Positions 45,670-59,290 are shown, numbered from the stretch's first letter. The stretch: DNA of 64,000 nucleotides from Stenopsyche tienmushanensis (GCA_008973525.1 WACJ01000124.1:3348001-3412000); one strand, 5' to 3'. A program made the numbers and translations. Notes: generated by a model from the letters alone, not told the origin.

Positions 45670-46645
45670 CATATTTTATCTATATAGTTAATAAAAATCC
45701 ATTTTTAACATATATTAATTAATATTATCCACAATGAAACAAAGAATCTCAAATATCACAAAACAACTCGGCATAAACAAAAATAAAGACAATATGTTGA
45801 CGAAACAGATCGAAAAATAAGCGTATCATATTTCACAACATAGACAGACTATAATGAAACTATCATTTACCAAATAATGTCTCGATTTTCACAATGTTTT
45901 TATTTTGGCATTTCTCTTGAATCCATATTAATGCGATTTCAGTCCTTTATAACTGATACAAATTTGCGCTGAAATGTAAAATTCGTTAATATTTGTATTG
46001 TATAATTATTATGCTATATCTGTAGATTAGATCTTAATAGAAGATTTTTTCTAGAATAGGGCATTTTATGTTGTGATTTGTTGAAATATCATTTAAATAG
46101 GAGATGATCAAAGAGCCAGGATGTGAAATTATCATATGCATTAGCCCGACTTTATTAATCATTTAAGAGTCTGATTTTTAATTAGGACAAACCTGATTTG
46201 ATATCCAAATTTTATGGAGCGACAAAAAAATCCACAATGTGAACTTGTCAACACTGCGAAAGCTTAAATCAGGAATAAACAGAACATAAGATTTCATAGA
46301 TTTTTAGCTAAAATTAACTATCTTGAATAGCATTGATGGACATGTGTGCAACGGTAGCCGGATATATCAGATTATTTCTGAAATCTAATTATTTTAAAAC
46401 GTGATTTTGTTGATAGTCTCAATATCAATTATTTCTAGATTTAAAAAAAATCAAGGTTGTAATTAAATACAGGTTTTGATCGATATAATTAATCCGTTGA
46501 TGAGTAATCTCGCATATGCTACGAATGCATAGCGCTTAACCCTTTGTGTAGTGAGAACTTAGATACTGTATTTGTATGTCCGCCACTTATTATTCCTACA
46601 AATTCACTTATCTGTCAGGACTGTCGCAGCGTGTATGAAGCTTGT
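45670..46645. other. non-coding AT-rich stretch
   Basis: No gene or repeat recognised. Confidence 0.35.
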
Positions 46646-46649
46646 ATTT

Positions 46650-46930
46650 AAATAAATAAACACTGTCGATAGTACACAATATTCGGTCGTTTCTTCAAGA
46701 AAACATAAACAATACACTTGAAATCATTATATCATTCACATATCATTATTAGTCGATAAATTTGGGTTAACGATCTATACAATCACTACGATGTACGCAA
46801 GATACTTTCTCCAGTCTCTGTCTCCCATTCACAATATCTGACCTGCAAGATATTTTGTCCGTCTCTGTTTTTTTACAAACTCATCGTGCAAGACACTCTC
46901 TGTCTCTGTCTCTGTAAGAATGCTTTTATT
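46650..46930 (-). repeat. interspersed repeat, inverted partner of 42335-42590, with short tandem units
   Basis: Reverse complement of the 42.4-kb repeat across ACACAATATTCGGTCGTTTC and GTCGATAAATTTGGGTTAAC. At 46790-46920 about three units of roughly 50 bp follow, each with GCAAGATA/GCAAGACA followed by GTCTCTGTCTC. Confidence 0.75.
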
Positions 46931-46934
46931 TCTA

Positions 46935-49900
46935 ATACAATATTATTATTTATTTAGAATATAATGTCAAATATTACATATGCGATCTGTTTTATTTTTA
47001 TCACGTTTCGCTGGATAGATTGAAGTATGAAAATGTATCATTTCATGTATAAACAGTGAGCTAAAAGATAAATGCAATTCCTGGACAGTAATAAAATAGT
47101 GTGATATAATCGAGTATACCAACATTTGAGTGCATTTCTCAATACTCTATTGTTTAGGTGTTGCTTGTAGGAGGATGTTATTTCATGTTTTTTCTTAACA
47201 TTGAATTCACTATTTAATATATGGAATAGATGTGCCTTATTGCTGTATTTTTAAGTGCACATCGACCGTACTATTCCAGGTATTTGGTGTATTTATGTGC
47301 GTGTGTAGATTTAAATTCAAAGAAATCAATTTTTCGCCCGGTGAGGAAAATTCTTTTGAATTTATTCCTCTCTCGCTTTGCTAATTCAAAATATTCCCTA
47401 CTTTTATTGGGCACACATTTTTCGATTTATATTTTTCTCGCCTCATTTCTCCTTATTCATGTACGGGAGCTGAAAAGGTTTGATTGACAGTAATTTTACT
47501 CTATCGTCCTGTCATACTTACCGTATACCCTGGAGGATTTAGCATATGACGAGCTTACATTTCTTGTTATGCAAAAAAAAATATCAAAATAAATTCCGAA
47601 TATCAAAACTGCAAAATTTGAATATTGAGCATGTTATAATGTCAGTCATTTTTGGACATATATTCGATTGCCACAATCCTGCCATTCCATCCAATCCCGT
47701 CATTTTGACACATCAATCGTTTGATTTGGATTTTTCTCCAAATTACAATTAATTATCCCGAATTTTGACATTGCGAAATTCTGTATGGATGCTGATAAAA
47801 GTAGCACAATACGCCCACGCAATACTAATTTATAAATGTTGCGAATAATGGCGATATTAGCTCTACAGGACACACCACCTCTGCCTTAATGGCGTTGTTA
47901 ATTTTTTTTTTAGGCTAGGTCATATTTTTTCCACAAGCACCCGATTATCTGTTGGTCTTATTACGACACAGCATCCCAGATACATCCCAACTCGCACTTC
48001 TTGCGATCCCTGAACGCGCACCCCTAAAACAGTGGGCTGAGGGCAAGGGGGCTCGATCGATATTCCGGCCCCGGACAAGCGATGTCCCATTATGCCAGAA
48101 AAATATAATAAATATTTTTTTATTCCAGAACTTTCGATCGCTTTTCAACTGGAGCATAATAACTCGTAAATCGTTTATAACATCGCGATAATTTGGTTAC
48201 TCTACAAATGTACATAGAATTATCGGAATAATTACTTCCGGCATGCAGATAATGTTTTACTTCAAACTGTATACAAGTTTGATACGATGTATATTTTTTA
48301 AATAACCGCTATGTATAAAAACAGTAGACTACAGTTTACTATGTGCCTGGAAGAGAAAGCTTTCATCGATATCATAGGAATAAATAGGTCAACAAGAAGT
48401 GATGCACACATACAATAGTATTACTCGAGAAAGAATAGAAATGGCTTATAAAAGTCTTATAAATGTTTAACAGATATGCAGATTTTATATAGAGATGATT
48501 GATAGCATTGTGTGTTTTAATTAAAAATAATGATACTGATGACTATCCTGATCTTCATTGGATAATATATACGACTGCCATTGCATAATTTTCTTTCAAT
48601 GCTGATTTCAGATTGTTAGATGATTTCTTTTAGCTAAGAATTTTATTTACCCAAAAGATCCATCGATCATTTTGGGTACATGATAAAAAGTCAAATAAAG
48701 CGTTTTTAATATATGTTAACAGCAACGTCAACTTATCGAATACGAACTGTTTAGCGAGAATTAATGTTGATGGGTTTTAAATCAAATATTAAAAATATGC
48801 CTCACGCAGGTCCGTTTGCTATCAGATCACGGAAAGCTTAAAAATGAGAAAGTATATGGTCTGGTGGTAATGAAAAGTCGATGTTCTTGATTATGATCTT
48901 CATTTTTCCCGGAGAGAAAATACACCCAGTTACGAGATCGCCGGAGAACCGGCGGGAAGGATACATCTCCCCGAGTTCAAGGCTATCAGTGGACTCTCTT
49001 CTTCGAAGGGTAGAAAAAGGTGGTTGTTTATCTCACGACTTGTGCTTGCGAAGATTGACACCGATTTTGTGGTGGGTAATTTTTACCCCACATTACAGTT
49101 TCATAAGCAGATTTCTTAAAATTCACATTTCAAAAACATAGAAAAAGTGAAGATCTTTATAAAATATATACAAAATCGCATAAAAAAAATTAATGAATAA
49201 CAGGAAAACAATAAGACAATTAAAAAATAACATTTTTGGTAACATTTAAAGGACGTCTGTCATCATTGTTCTGTGTAGATTATCTTTTTACAACAACATA
49301 ATTCACAATTAATAAAGATTTTATTATAGTCCCTAACTCAAAAAAAAAAAATCACAAATAGCGATTGTTTAAAAAAAATTCAGTCAAGTCATTTTTTGGC
49401 CTTATTTTGTTTTAAATAGTTAAAAAATTAATTTTGACATAAATCTAATATTGATTATTTTTATCTTATTTTATCCAAAATATCTCGATACGTATATTTT
49501 ATTTAATAAAAAAATTGCATTAAAAAAGACCGCATAACTTCGAAATCGCACAAAAAAAGTCGCACAAAAAGAGGTTAGAGTGTATTCGTATCCACTTGCT
49601 CTAATTGTTTTTCACCATTTTTCTTCTGATTAAGTTTTTACGTGATGATGCTTTGAGTTTTCAAGATAAATCACTTATAACAGAAAATATTATTGTACAC
49701 AGAGACATTGTAGATTGAGAATCTTTCATCTTGCAGACGTCACGCAAAGAATGATTCACTTCTGACTTTGGATGAATTTTATATAAGGAATTTCGATTCG
49801 AAGAAAGCATTGTTCGACGGAACAGCCTTTGTCAAACTTACTACCTTGTGATTCTATTCATTTCAAATGGTACCTTCCAAGCACGCAGCACTGTCGACAA

Positions 49901-50855
49901 ACTGTCGACGTAGTTAGGGCGGTACGAGTATGAAGGGTTGTAATTGTCACGGCTCTGTAGAGGCATGAATAAAACAGATTTTAAACAAGGATAAAAAAGC
50001 TCGTTTTAGATTTAAAAACGACGCCTTTATTGTGATGGTCAAAATGAAACATCGGTTGTTTGTAGAGGCTTCGACGACGAAATTTTGAGGTGTTAATAAG
50101 CGGTTTTGTATACAATTTAATTTCACTGTTTGCAGCACTACCTGAAAAGATTCACGTGGGTAGTTCAATCATGAAAATATACACAAGTCTTATTTTAAAC
50201 GCGTGAGAAACCGTTTTTGGGTACGGCGAACCTATTGATTAAACAGAAGTGGATATACCCTTTGTATGACACATCGCCGTCGATAAAGCAGACTTTATCA
50301 TTATCATCTACGTGGGAAATAATGAAATGCGAATCACGCGCAGACGACTTTAAATTTTACCAATATGGCGTCATCACTTCCGTTGAATCCAAAATCGCGT
50401 GCTGCTTGAAAAGGGGATTTCCGGGATAGCGCACATGTTTTCACAAACTTTGAGATTCTTCAAGGGATGATTCGGATCGTGGTGTACGTGTGCCTTCGGC
50501 AGAAGCTTAAGTTGATCCTAAACAATAGGAAAAAACTCTTCATAAAGTAAATCTTCCGCTGAAAATGTGTTTTATTTAGATAATTAAATCTGAAGTCTGA
50601 TAAAGAAATATTTTAATATTGGATAGATCAAAGTGGAAACGAACGAAGGTTTTTATTCACTCCATTGCGCTCAAAAGGTTCAAAGGGCTTCATCTATAAG
50701 TATCAACTATATCATATGTATAAACTTGTTTCAAAATGTTTCATTCAATCTTTTGATACAAATTATTCAAGGATAAAATTGTGTATAGTGCATTTGCTTC
50801 CATCCTTATTTTTAATATGAAGAAGTACGATCCTCTCTGCTATCGTTGAAGGACA
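46935..50855. other. gene-poor stretch with GC-richer islands
   Basis: Islands at 47930-48140 and 48900-49080 stand out by GC content and carry short frames (for example RSPENRREGYISPSSRL on + at 48.9 kb) that I cannot assign. They may be exons or unknown repeats. Elsewhere nothing is seen. Confidence 0.3.
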
Positions 50856-51064
50856 TGAATTTCAAGCAGGGGATATTGAATTTTGCTCGAAGCATTTCCT
50901 CGCTTTTTCCACTTTCGTGGATTGGAATATTTCAAAAAGCCCAAGAATGAATGGTGATTGTTTCTGTCGCTTTCTCTGTTGAATCTCTCTAAATAATATT
51001 TTGTGCCTTAATAAATGTATGTGATGATAACATAATATCGCTTTTGTAATTATGAGCCATATAT

Positions 51065-51310
51065 TTTTCGAAGTGAAACGTATATAGACGTGGTAGGGTA
51101 AATTGGCATTGAGCATCACGAGATGTGAAACTCCAACCGGCAGTTGATCGAAAAGAGAGGGATAATTGTTAGCAGTCTTTCTGTCTCTGTCCTACACACC
51201 ATGAGTTACGCTCATGTGCATCACCGCCTCTACTGTGTATATCTATATGTCGCATAAAGCAACCACTAGACCAGTAGCACGCCTATTTTATTATATATAA
51301 TACAACACTA
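51065..51310 (+). repeat. interspersed repeat, second copy of 45470-45665
   Basis: Same orientation and order of blocks as the first copy, with an extra segment in the middle (CACCGCCTCTACTGTGTATA). The TATTTTATTATATATAATAC end is shared. Confidence 0.7.
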
Positions 51311-51314
51311 ATTT

Positions 51315-51945
51315 CCGTTAACAAATAGAAAAAAACAATCTCAGTAAAATGCATTTTTAAATGTGTTTTGGAATCCCTTTCTGCAATAATATTTGATAAA
51401 TTTTGCAAATTGGAATTATTTACTTTGATTTCATGTTTTTAAAAATATTAATACTTTAATATGCCATACGATTACACATATTTATTTTTAAAAAATCACA
51501 AAGCCTTTGTATGTTAAAAAAATCGGGGATGGAGGGTTGTAAGGACGATATACAAGTGGTACTCTCGTTTAGTAACGGTTGGCAAGGCAATGGTACACAT
51601 ATTGTATCCTCGGCCTTTATATTGGTGGGATTTTTCATCATCCACTTACAAATATACAGCAATAAGAATATGTTAGTCATGATGTTTCAAAAGCGTAATA
51701 TTCAAATTTGCGATACATAATATATGAAGAATTATTAGATTTATTCGAAGATTGATTTTAAACATATCAGACAACTTTATAATCATTGGTTTTATATTTT
51801 GGCCATATGAAATTTGGTATATATGCTAATCATACTTAAATAATTAACTCGATTACATTTTATCGATATGCTAAAATTCATTATAGTAGGGACGATTGCG
51901 ATATTATTTGAATAAATTCGTAATACCTACTTCAATGAAGTTTTC
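51315..51945. other. non-coding AT-rich stretch
   Basis: Opposed ORFs at 51456-51720 are mirror readings with no domain. Nothing else seen. Confidence 0.35.
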
Positions 51946-51949
51946 GCGC

Positions 51950-52155
51950 TACAAATTTAGCCACGTCTACCAAAACCCTAGCTACATTTTATCGAAAGTA
52001 GACGACGTTTATTTAACAATAATGAATGTAAACTATTTGTAGACAAAAAAGCAGCTTTGTAGATTTAATTTACATTATATGAATACTTATTGAAATAAAA
52101 ATTAGCTTTTGTAGAAATGGGTGCAAAATTTCGGTTGCTGCCTCCTGTACTCAGA
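51950..52155 (+). repeat. interspersed repeat, second copy of 36055-36375
   Basis: TTAGCCACGTCTACCAAAAC, AGCAGCTTTGTAGATTTAAT and TTTTGTAGAAATGGGTGC, as in the first copy, with about 60 bp in the middle missing. Confidence 0.7.
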
Positions 52156-52478
52156 TATTCAGATAACTTTTGAAAAGTAGAAACATTTTGTTATTATCAA
52201 ATTAAGTAAATAGGATTTATTAAAATCATTATTTATGTATCCTTTATCCCCAATTGGGTCTAGATTTATCTTTTTCTGATTCGTCTGCGCATGCGCAAAT
52301 GTTTTACCGATTTACTCGAACATTATGTCTATTCTATAGAATCGATATAAGTTGAACTTCAACAGGTCTCATTTAGCTATGGATGTGCAACACGTATAGA
52401 ATTTTTTGCGCCAATCCTTTCCTTCACGTATGGCGGATTCGGCGGGCGGAATAATTTATTGATCGTCATTTAACTCAC

Positions 52479-52557
52479 CGAGCGTCTCCAATGTCACGTT
52501 CCCAAATCCCAAGTTCCCGGAATTCAGAAAAGTGTTCCATCCGAGCGGAATAAACGT
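52479..52557 (-). CDS. orphan internal exon candidate
   Basis: On -, the acceptor CGCTTTTCAG precedes 79 bp that end at a consensus donor GTGAGT. One frame reads TFIPLGWNTFLNSG then NLGFGNVTLETL; another open frame reads VYSARMEHFSEFREL. The segment is GC-richer than the flanks. A short exon with good splice sites and open frames suggests a - strand gene spread over large introns, but no neighbouring exon was found and the family is unknown. Confidence 0.4.
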
Positions 52558-52559
52558 CT

Positions 52560-53775
52560 GAAAAGCGTATATTTCGCAATAATATCACATACTACGGTCC
52601 ATTTTATGTTTGCTCTTTTGTTACAGCTTCTCTATCTATGGAACGAATTTTCACCGATACACCGTCGGCCATAAATATTCATATAAAGTCAAACTCATGA
52701 GGTATTTCTACACGCTCTTAATGCGTATCTCATTTCGTGTTTTCTGAAAAATGCGAAGAGGATTTCGTTATTTTATATTTTCTTTTAAAGAAAAGCTCCG
52801 TGGCCTGTTTGTTGCCGTTGGATACGATTTGTATGATAAGTTGCCCTTTTGTACCGAATTGCTGGAGTCGAATGAGCTTCAATAGATGGAAAAGCGGTTT
52901 AGTAGGAAGGAAATGGAAAAGCCTTCATTTCCTTTTCACTGCCTTTAAGCTGATTGATACATTGTTATGCCAGATACGAAATTAGATTGACCCACATAAG
53001 GTTCTTAAATAACCGAAGAGCTTATTTTGGATCGGATGTACGCGGATGCAACATCGTATATGTACATTTCGATTTGATGTCCACCGGCTAAAAGTGCTTA
53101 AAATTAGAATTCTGTCTGTATGCATTTTTTTGAGATGCATCTTTTGTATCTAAAACGTACCTAAAAGAGCCTTTCAGATCTGTTTCAATGGAAATATGAG
53201 TACCAGTCACCATTTTTATATAAATATACGAAAAATATACTCAGGCACTAAAATATTCGGAAACGTTCTATTTTTAAATTTGACAGTGCTATGAAATGTT
53301 TGCTCTTCAATCCATTTCCTTGACTTATGTAAGCACTCGTACTAATCATATATTTATTTGTCCATGAAAATCATAAAGCGTATGTCACAATTTCAATATT
53401 CAAACCTAATGATCAATCTGCTAATGCTTCGTATGACAAGTCGATGTCTTTAATTTATTTTGTGGCATAATACAGTACACTAACGGTACAGTTTATCGGC
53501 ACTCTACCATTGTATTTTCAAAGCCGTCGAAGGTCGCTTTTTTAGAACGATCAATTTGATGTATTCCATTCAGGTAGCCAAATCAAGCTTCATTGGATTC
53601 GGACATTATCGCAGACGAAATACCGATTCAATTATCGTTAAATGACAAAAATGCATTTATTTCTGAATCAGCCCAAATGTGCAATTGCATTATTTTATTG
53701 AACGATATTTTTTGCTCTGAAATATATGAAATAGGGATCGAAATGTAACCCCAGTTGATAGTCAATATTTACCGA
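52560..53775. other. non-coding stretch
   Basis: No supported gene. The 82-codon frame at 52737-52985 has no recognisable domain. Confidence 0.35.
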
Positions 53776-53780
53776 ACAAT

Positions 53781-53990
53781 ATGCCTCACTTGAACGACAT
53801 CAACTGTCGAAAACTGAAGTGCTATATAATGAGGGGATCCAAATTTCAAATGGACTTAAACGAGGCATTGATGGACAAAATCGAGGGGAGGAAAAGTATA
53901 GGACAGAAGAAATTGTTATGGTACTTAAGAAAACTGAATATGCTCAATGCGGATGAGTCTGAATACTAGAAACGGTTGATCTTCTTCGTT
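53781..53990 (+). pseudogene. LINE C-terminal fragment
   Basis: The frame reads YIMRGSKFQMDLNEA, then DKIEGRKSIGQKKLLWYLRK and NMLNADES. This is the KIEGRRSxGRRxxSWLRNL...L tail found after the RT domain in many insect and other animal LINE ORFs. The rest of the element is missing. Confidence 0.65.
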
Positions 53991-53994
53991 CGAT

Positions 53995-56365
53995 GGTGAA
54001 AAAATAAAAAGATCTCTTGAAAAACCTGTTTTACACCATTCTAAATATTTTTATAAGGCGTGGCCATTGAATATTGATATTGTGTCTAAATTTTGATGAA
54101 CAGACTTACATTTTCGCATCAATATATTTTTTTCCTGCATCTATGCATTGCTATATTCTGATCTTCACTGATATGACAGTTGTTGTAGATATCTTCCATT
54201 TGCTGTATCAGAAACTCCGCAGTTTTATTCTTCACCCCAGTGACTGATTCAAAACCGGTTTCCTTGAGAGCGACTTGATTTTAATAAAAAATTGCAAGTA
54301 ACTAGTTTTGATAAATTGTCAGAGAGTTCAAGTTCTTTACTATCTTTCCAGGTCAAAAACTCTTTCAATCAATATACATCCAGTATCGTTATTTAATAGC
54401 CATATCATGTATATAGTTCATTCGGTGGATTAGAAATAAATTTTACGTTTTTCTTCTTATAATTTGGGGTGGTTTTTGATCTATTCCAACTTCTATCGGG
54501 GTGATTTTAATTATTATTTATTTTGTGTGTTTTTGTTCATTACTCGATTTTTCTACTTATGCCATCCTATATGGATTCTTTTTTGATCTTTTGAGATATC
54601 TCATCGACGATTGAAATATTGATATTTCAGATTAATCGACACATTTCAGGCTTAGCTTGACCTCCTGGATCTGAAAAAGTAAACACAGAGGCGATTGTTA
54701 AAATCGATCGTTTATGATTGACTGGATTTTAAATTATGATCAAAATATCAATTGTAAATTAATCGTCATTTAATTACTCGCTCATAGATCCTTTTTTTTT
54801 ACATAGAATTCCTATTCAAATGTTCTTATACTAACTTAGCCATACACAGAAGTTGATATCGTTAAATGCCACAATTAGGAATATAACGCATTTAAGAAAA
54901 TAATCATGTAACTGGATTTTACTTTTGCGTTGATATGCTTAAGTAATTTGGTTGATTGTCAAGTAGAATATTCATCCCTTGACGCAAACACCCATATAAA
55001 TATGTTTCAATCTTCTCAACCGGAAGCATAGTCTCTTTGAAAAGGACGCATTAAAACCATAAGTGCTCTCCCGACTGTGTTTCTACTTATTATTGGGTTA
55101 AGCTAGGATATGCGATACAAACATATCTTCTAGCTGATGAAGTGATGCTAGGTTTCCTTTTTCGCTGGGGAGACGGTTTATTATCTTTTCATGGAATCTT
55201 CCTTATCTTCCCTAGCATCCCACACAGCTCGCTTATTAACAAAACAGGCGTTTGCTCCTCTTTCGAGCTACACATTTCACTTTATATGCTCGTTAACGAC
55301 GTTATGCCATGTATGTAGTTGCTAATTTCCCCACGACACATCCCATCCATTCTCATTATTTACTCAAAGGGTTTCTATATTGTCGTGATTAATTCTTCGT
55401 ATTAATCATATAATGGATAAAGTTTGCGGTCGTATATTCTATTTGTTTTCATAATTCAGTATGGAAATCCGTTTTCGGATTTTCGGATGTATTAGGATAT
55501 TGGAGTTCGCGTCAGGCCATGTTTTTATTTTAAATTATTCAAATTGAAATTTCACGTGCGGAATAAACTCACATTCACACGCAGCATGTTTGTATTCTCC
55601 ACCCTGGCTCTACGTTTACTGCTTACCGTAACATTTTTTTTATTCTACTACAAAAACAAAGAGCTTAAACCCCAGCATCCTGTGATGTTAACCGTTGACC
55701 GAATGGGATTTGCAGAGTTGGCAGACCTTCAGCTTCCTGAAAAGCTCCGTAATCTGAATCGGATTTAATTTTACATAAGCACATAGTCCTTAATTTTATC
55801 AATTAGTAAGCGATTTTCTTTCGGGCGAGAAAGGCGAATTATGATTAAATATTTGACCTTTTCTATTCGAAAAGGGTCGTTTCTATCCCACACAGTTGAA
55901 TTGATAATAGTGTTCTCTACAATATTTATCAAAAATGTTTATTGGCATATTTTGTTAGATATAATTTTAATTATGGAAATTTATGCAATGATGGATTTTT
56001 TGCTAAAGAACTTTGGAAAAAAATATCAATACAAAAACATATTGAAAAAATCAAACAATTCTGCAAGAAAATATCATGGAAAATATTGCGTTTAATGCTT
56101 TATTTGTTATAGTTTTGGTCCTAAAATGATTCAATAATTTGATAAAATTAAAATTAATTTTTCTTGAAAAGATTCCGAATTTTTTAACAAATATGCATAT
56201 ATTATTTACAAAACGTAGGAAGCATTCCGTTGTAATTTGCTTCAGTTTAACCATAAACATAAAAAACATGTTCGATGAAGGGACATTCTATCAGGATTTT
56301 GGTCAGTGAGTAGCAATGAAAAAGGAAGGATTTGCGCAGATTATAGTTTGGTTCGGAATGCCTTA
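53995..56365. other. non-coding stretch
   Basis: No gene recognised. The 74-codon frame at 55544-55768 has a hydrophobic segment but no family resemblance. Confidence 0.35.
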
Positions 56366-56373
56366 TTGAATTA

Positions 56374-56400
56374 TTAGGGTGTCCCATAAGTTTTTTTCGT
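56374..56400 (+). repeat. isolated mariner terminal repeat
   Basis: TTAGGGTGTCCCATAAGTTT is the terminal repeat of the 43.2-kb and 60.1-kb mariner family, here without coding sequence. It abuts the TTAA at 56415. Confidence 0.6.
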
Positions 56401-56414
56401 TTTCATATTAACAC

Positions 56415-57990
56415 TTAAACACCCGCTGTTTTTACGCAAAGAGTACGCCTAATACCGCACTTTTTAGCGCGATCTTGGTTTTTTCGCGACTTCGTAAAAA
56501 ATGAGTATATCTTTTTTCCTATTGGAGTTAATTTGGTAAAATAAAAAGTATTATGATAAGTATAGTTTTCTACGTAAAAGCTAAAAATATTTAGTTCAGA
56601 AATAAAATTTTCAAATTGTGAAAATGTGAGATAATTATAATTTTTACGAAAAAACAACACAAATAGATATTATTTTATGTATTTCACACAATTTTGTCGA
56701 AACATTTGAATTTGGTATCGTACTACACATCCCAGAGAATCCCAAACTATAGAATTACACATCCCAGCGAATCTCAAACTGTCGAATTATTTATTTATTT
56801 AAAAAAAAAAAAATTGGAATTAAAAGCTACTGGACTTCTGAGAATTATGGTTAGTCATTGAATAAGTACACTCACCATTCATTTTTTGATTATTTATAAC
56901 AAGAACAGGAACAACTGCAGCGATGGGAATGGCACACGAATAGAGCAGTTTTAATATATGTATATGTTGATAATTTTGAATATTTATGACACTAGTAGCT
57001 AATTTATTATAAAATAAAATCACTGATTTAAAAATGTTTTTTTGTATGGTAAATTTCAAAACATTTCCCAGCGTGTAACGGAACATTACAAAACACACAC
57101 GTGAAGCTTTTATAACCCCACCTTTTATTTTCGGTGCACAATCTACATGCTCTTCGTACGAAATCTTTGGTTTTATGATTAAGTATTTTTCAAAAGACAT
57201 GTTTTTTTAAATCGTCCAAAAGTCTTCCTGGTGGATCAATAACTGAATGTCCTATAGTAGTTCGTAATCCAGATGTTATTTGCGATGATGACAATGATGC
57301 TTGAGCTTCTGATAGTGATTGTTCAGACAAAAACTGTCTAAATCCTCATCAGGATGTATCATGTATCAAATTTTACGTATGGAATCTGGGGTACTTTCTT
57401 CGTTGTTGGAGAAATGTAAAAACGTCAAAATTTGCATAAATCTATTTCTTGGCATAGTTTTTGAGAAATATAGCGTTTCAATCATGGCATCTGAAGACCA
57501 ATAGACAGTAATCATATCTTTTCTCACCTGACCCATGACTATTATCAAACCAAAAAATACCTTCAGGTCCTGCACTGTGGTATCAAACCATTTTCGAGTC
57601 TTTTGCACATATTTGTATTTGTTTTTATGTTGATCATAATATCTTTTAGTTTTGTCTGAAAAAACTTTTAAAAAGATCATCACCAATAAACAATGATGCA
57701 ACTTGCTCGATATTTTCAGAATTTCTGGGAAAGACTTTTACTCCTGGATTACCATGAAATATTTCGTTGACTCTCGGTTAATTATTTTTTGTCCAATCCA
57801 TGTCGATGTCTATGTCACCCTCCAAATCACTCGGCAAAGTCATGGTTCTCGATTGCTTGGCCACATCAATATCCTCTTCAAAATTATTAGCACCACTTTC
57901 GCTCTCAGTATCACTCGGCACATCCGACATGTAATCGTTAATTATTTCTTCAACATTTGTATCCATTTTTATTATGGGTAAAACACCACA
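56415..57990 (-). pseudogene. piggyBac element lacking the catalytic core
   Basis: On -, 57966-57778 encodes an acidic N-terminus (DTNVEEIINDYMSDVP, then SDTESESG) and 57701-57366 the first part of the transposase domain (DLKVFFGLIIVMGQVRKD, YWSSDAMIETLYFSK). After a frame break the sequence passes to the C-terminal region, 57200-57060: KYLIIKPKISYEEHV, then KASRVCFV, the start of the cysteine tail. The DDD catalytic section is deleted. The left end may be TTAA (56415) followed by ACACCCGCTG, typical of piggyBac termini. A 32-bp tandem duplication lies inside. Confidence 0.8.
56725..56788. repeat. 32-bp tandem duplication
   Basis: ACACATCCCAGAGAATCCCA and its continuation to GAATT at 56756 are repeated at 56757-56788 with a few changes. 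It sits near the 3' part of the piggyBac remnant. Confidence 0.85.
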
Positions 57991-57999
57991 AATAATTAA

Positions 58000-59275
58000 A
58001 ATTTTAATATTTTTTCAGTTCCGTATTAGTCTTATAAACACAAACTGTAGGGTGGTCGCTTCAGCCCACGCGCTTTGGGCAGTTCCGGCAGCCCTCACAA
58101 AAACACAAGAAACGTAAGCGCAAATTTAAAGGTTCATTGCTGACATATTGAGTGTCTGCCTTTGACTAACTGATCATCTCACTGTTTCTCCTTCACATCA
58201 ATTAGCAAGCTTCATTGTGCGAGATTCCTAAACCAATCACATTGTTATATACTGCCTTGTCCCAACCCTCGAATACCCTTAATAGGTTTTAAAATTTCGA
58301 AAGAATCGGCACTTTGAGTGATGGCAAAGTCCTCCTTTGTACTACTTTATGGCGCAGTAAAGCTCATCTCGACTTCTTGGAACAATTGTGCATTCCGAAA
58401 CCCGACATTGTTTTCAAATATTTAAACTACAATAGGCAATGCGCTCTATATGCTCTTATACTCATCAATCATTCGCCCAACCTTCAGTTATGCAGGACTC
58501 ATTTGAGCAATATATGCGTAACCAATCTACAAAAACTCCAAGTTGTATAAAACAGAGCTTTGAAAATTACTTTCAATATCAGACCGCTCAATCCATCCAA
58601 CCGAATATCATCCAACCGACACCCGATAATATAAAATTTAAATATATGCACAAAATGCCAAAGCATATATTGTAGTTTTGAAATAGTTTTAATGTAATCT
58701 TCTGTCTCCAATGGGGGGGGGGAAGTGGTTTTTATAAGTATGTACGGATTTTTTATTGTAGTTTTTATTTTATTTTAGTAACAAATTAATTTTAAATGAA
58801 AGGCAAAGTCATTTTAGCAAAAAGATTTTTTCTATTTCCTATTTTTCTTTACCTTACTAAATAAAAAATGTAACTAAAATACTTCAATTTTACGATTAAT
58901 ATTATAATTTGTAATCAAGATAAGGGGACAAAGATAAAATCCCAAAACTTAAGTTTAAGCAGTTAGTATAAATATGTATAGGCTAGATGCATTAAATTAT
59001 GTATGCTATTTTAGCAAATAATGGTTATTATTATTATAAACAATGCGAGGTTATTTTATTGAATTGATAAACAAAAAATTAAATTCGTTTTAATCGATGT
59101 GTAAAGATGTTTTCGATCGAAATAATATATTTATTTCGAAGACGATTTGTATCCATAAATATGTCATATATTTTACAAGTGGCGTGCCGAGCGATGAATG
59201 GAACCGTCTTGAGTCATAAAACTATATTAAAAAAACAAAATATGGGGTGTGTGCGATAGTATTTGAAAAGATACC
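58000..59275. other. no confident gene; one Gln-rich frame
   Basis: The + frame 58439-58675 (78 codons) includes SFAQPSVMQDSFEQYM and YQTAQSIQPNIIQPTP. Its Gln/Pro/Ser composition is unlike chance AT-rich ORFs, but there is a stop just upstream, an overlapping open frame, and no acceptor I trust. A run of ten G lies at 58713-58722. Confidence 0.25.
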
Positions 59276-59290
59276 GCGGTGCATGCGGTT

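Noticed and set aside
58439..58675. 78-codon Gln/Pro-rich + ORF as a C-terminal exon
   Set aside because: Composition is suggestive, but a stop lies just upstream, another frame is open over the same bases and no acceptor is convincing.
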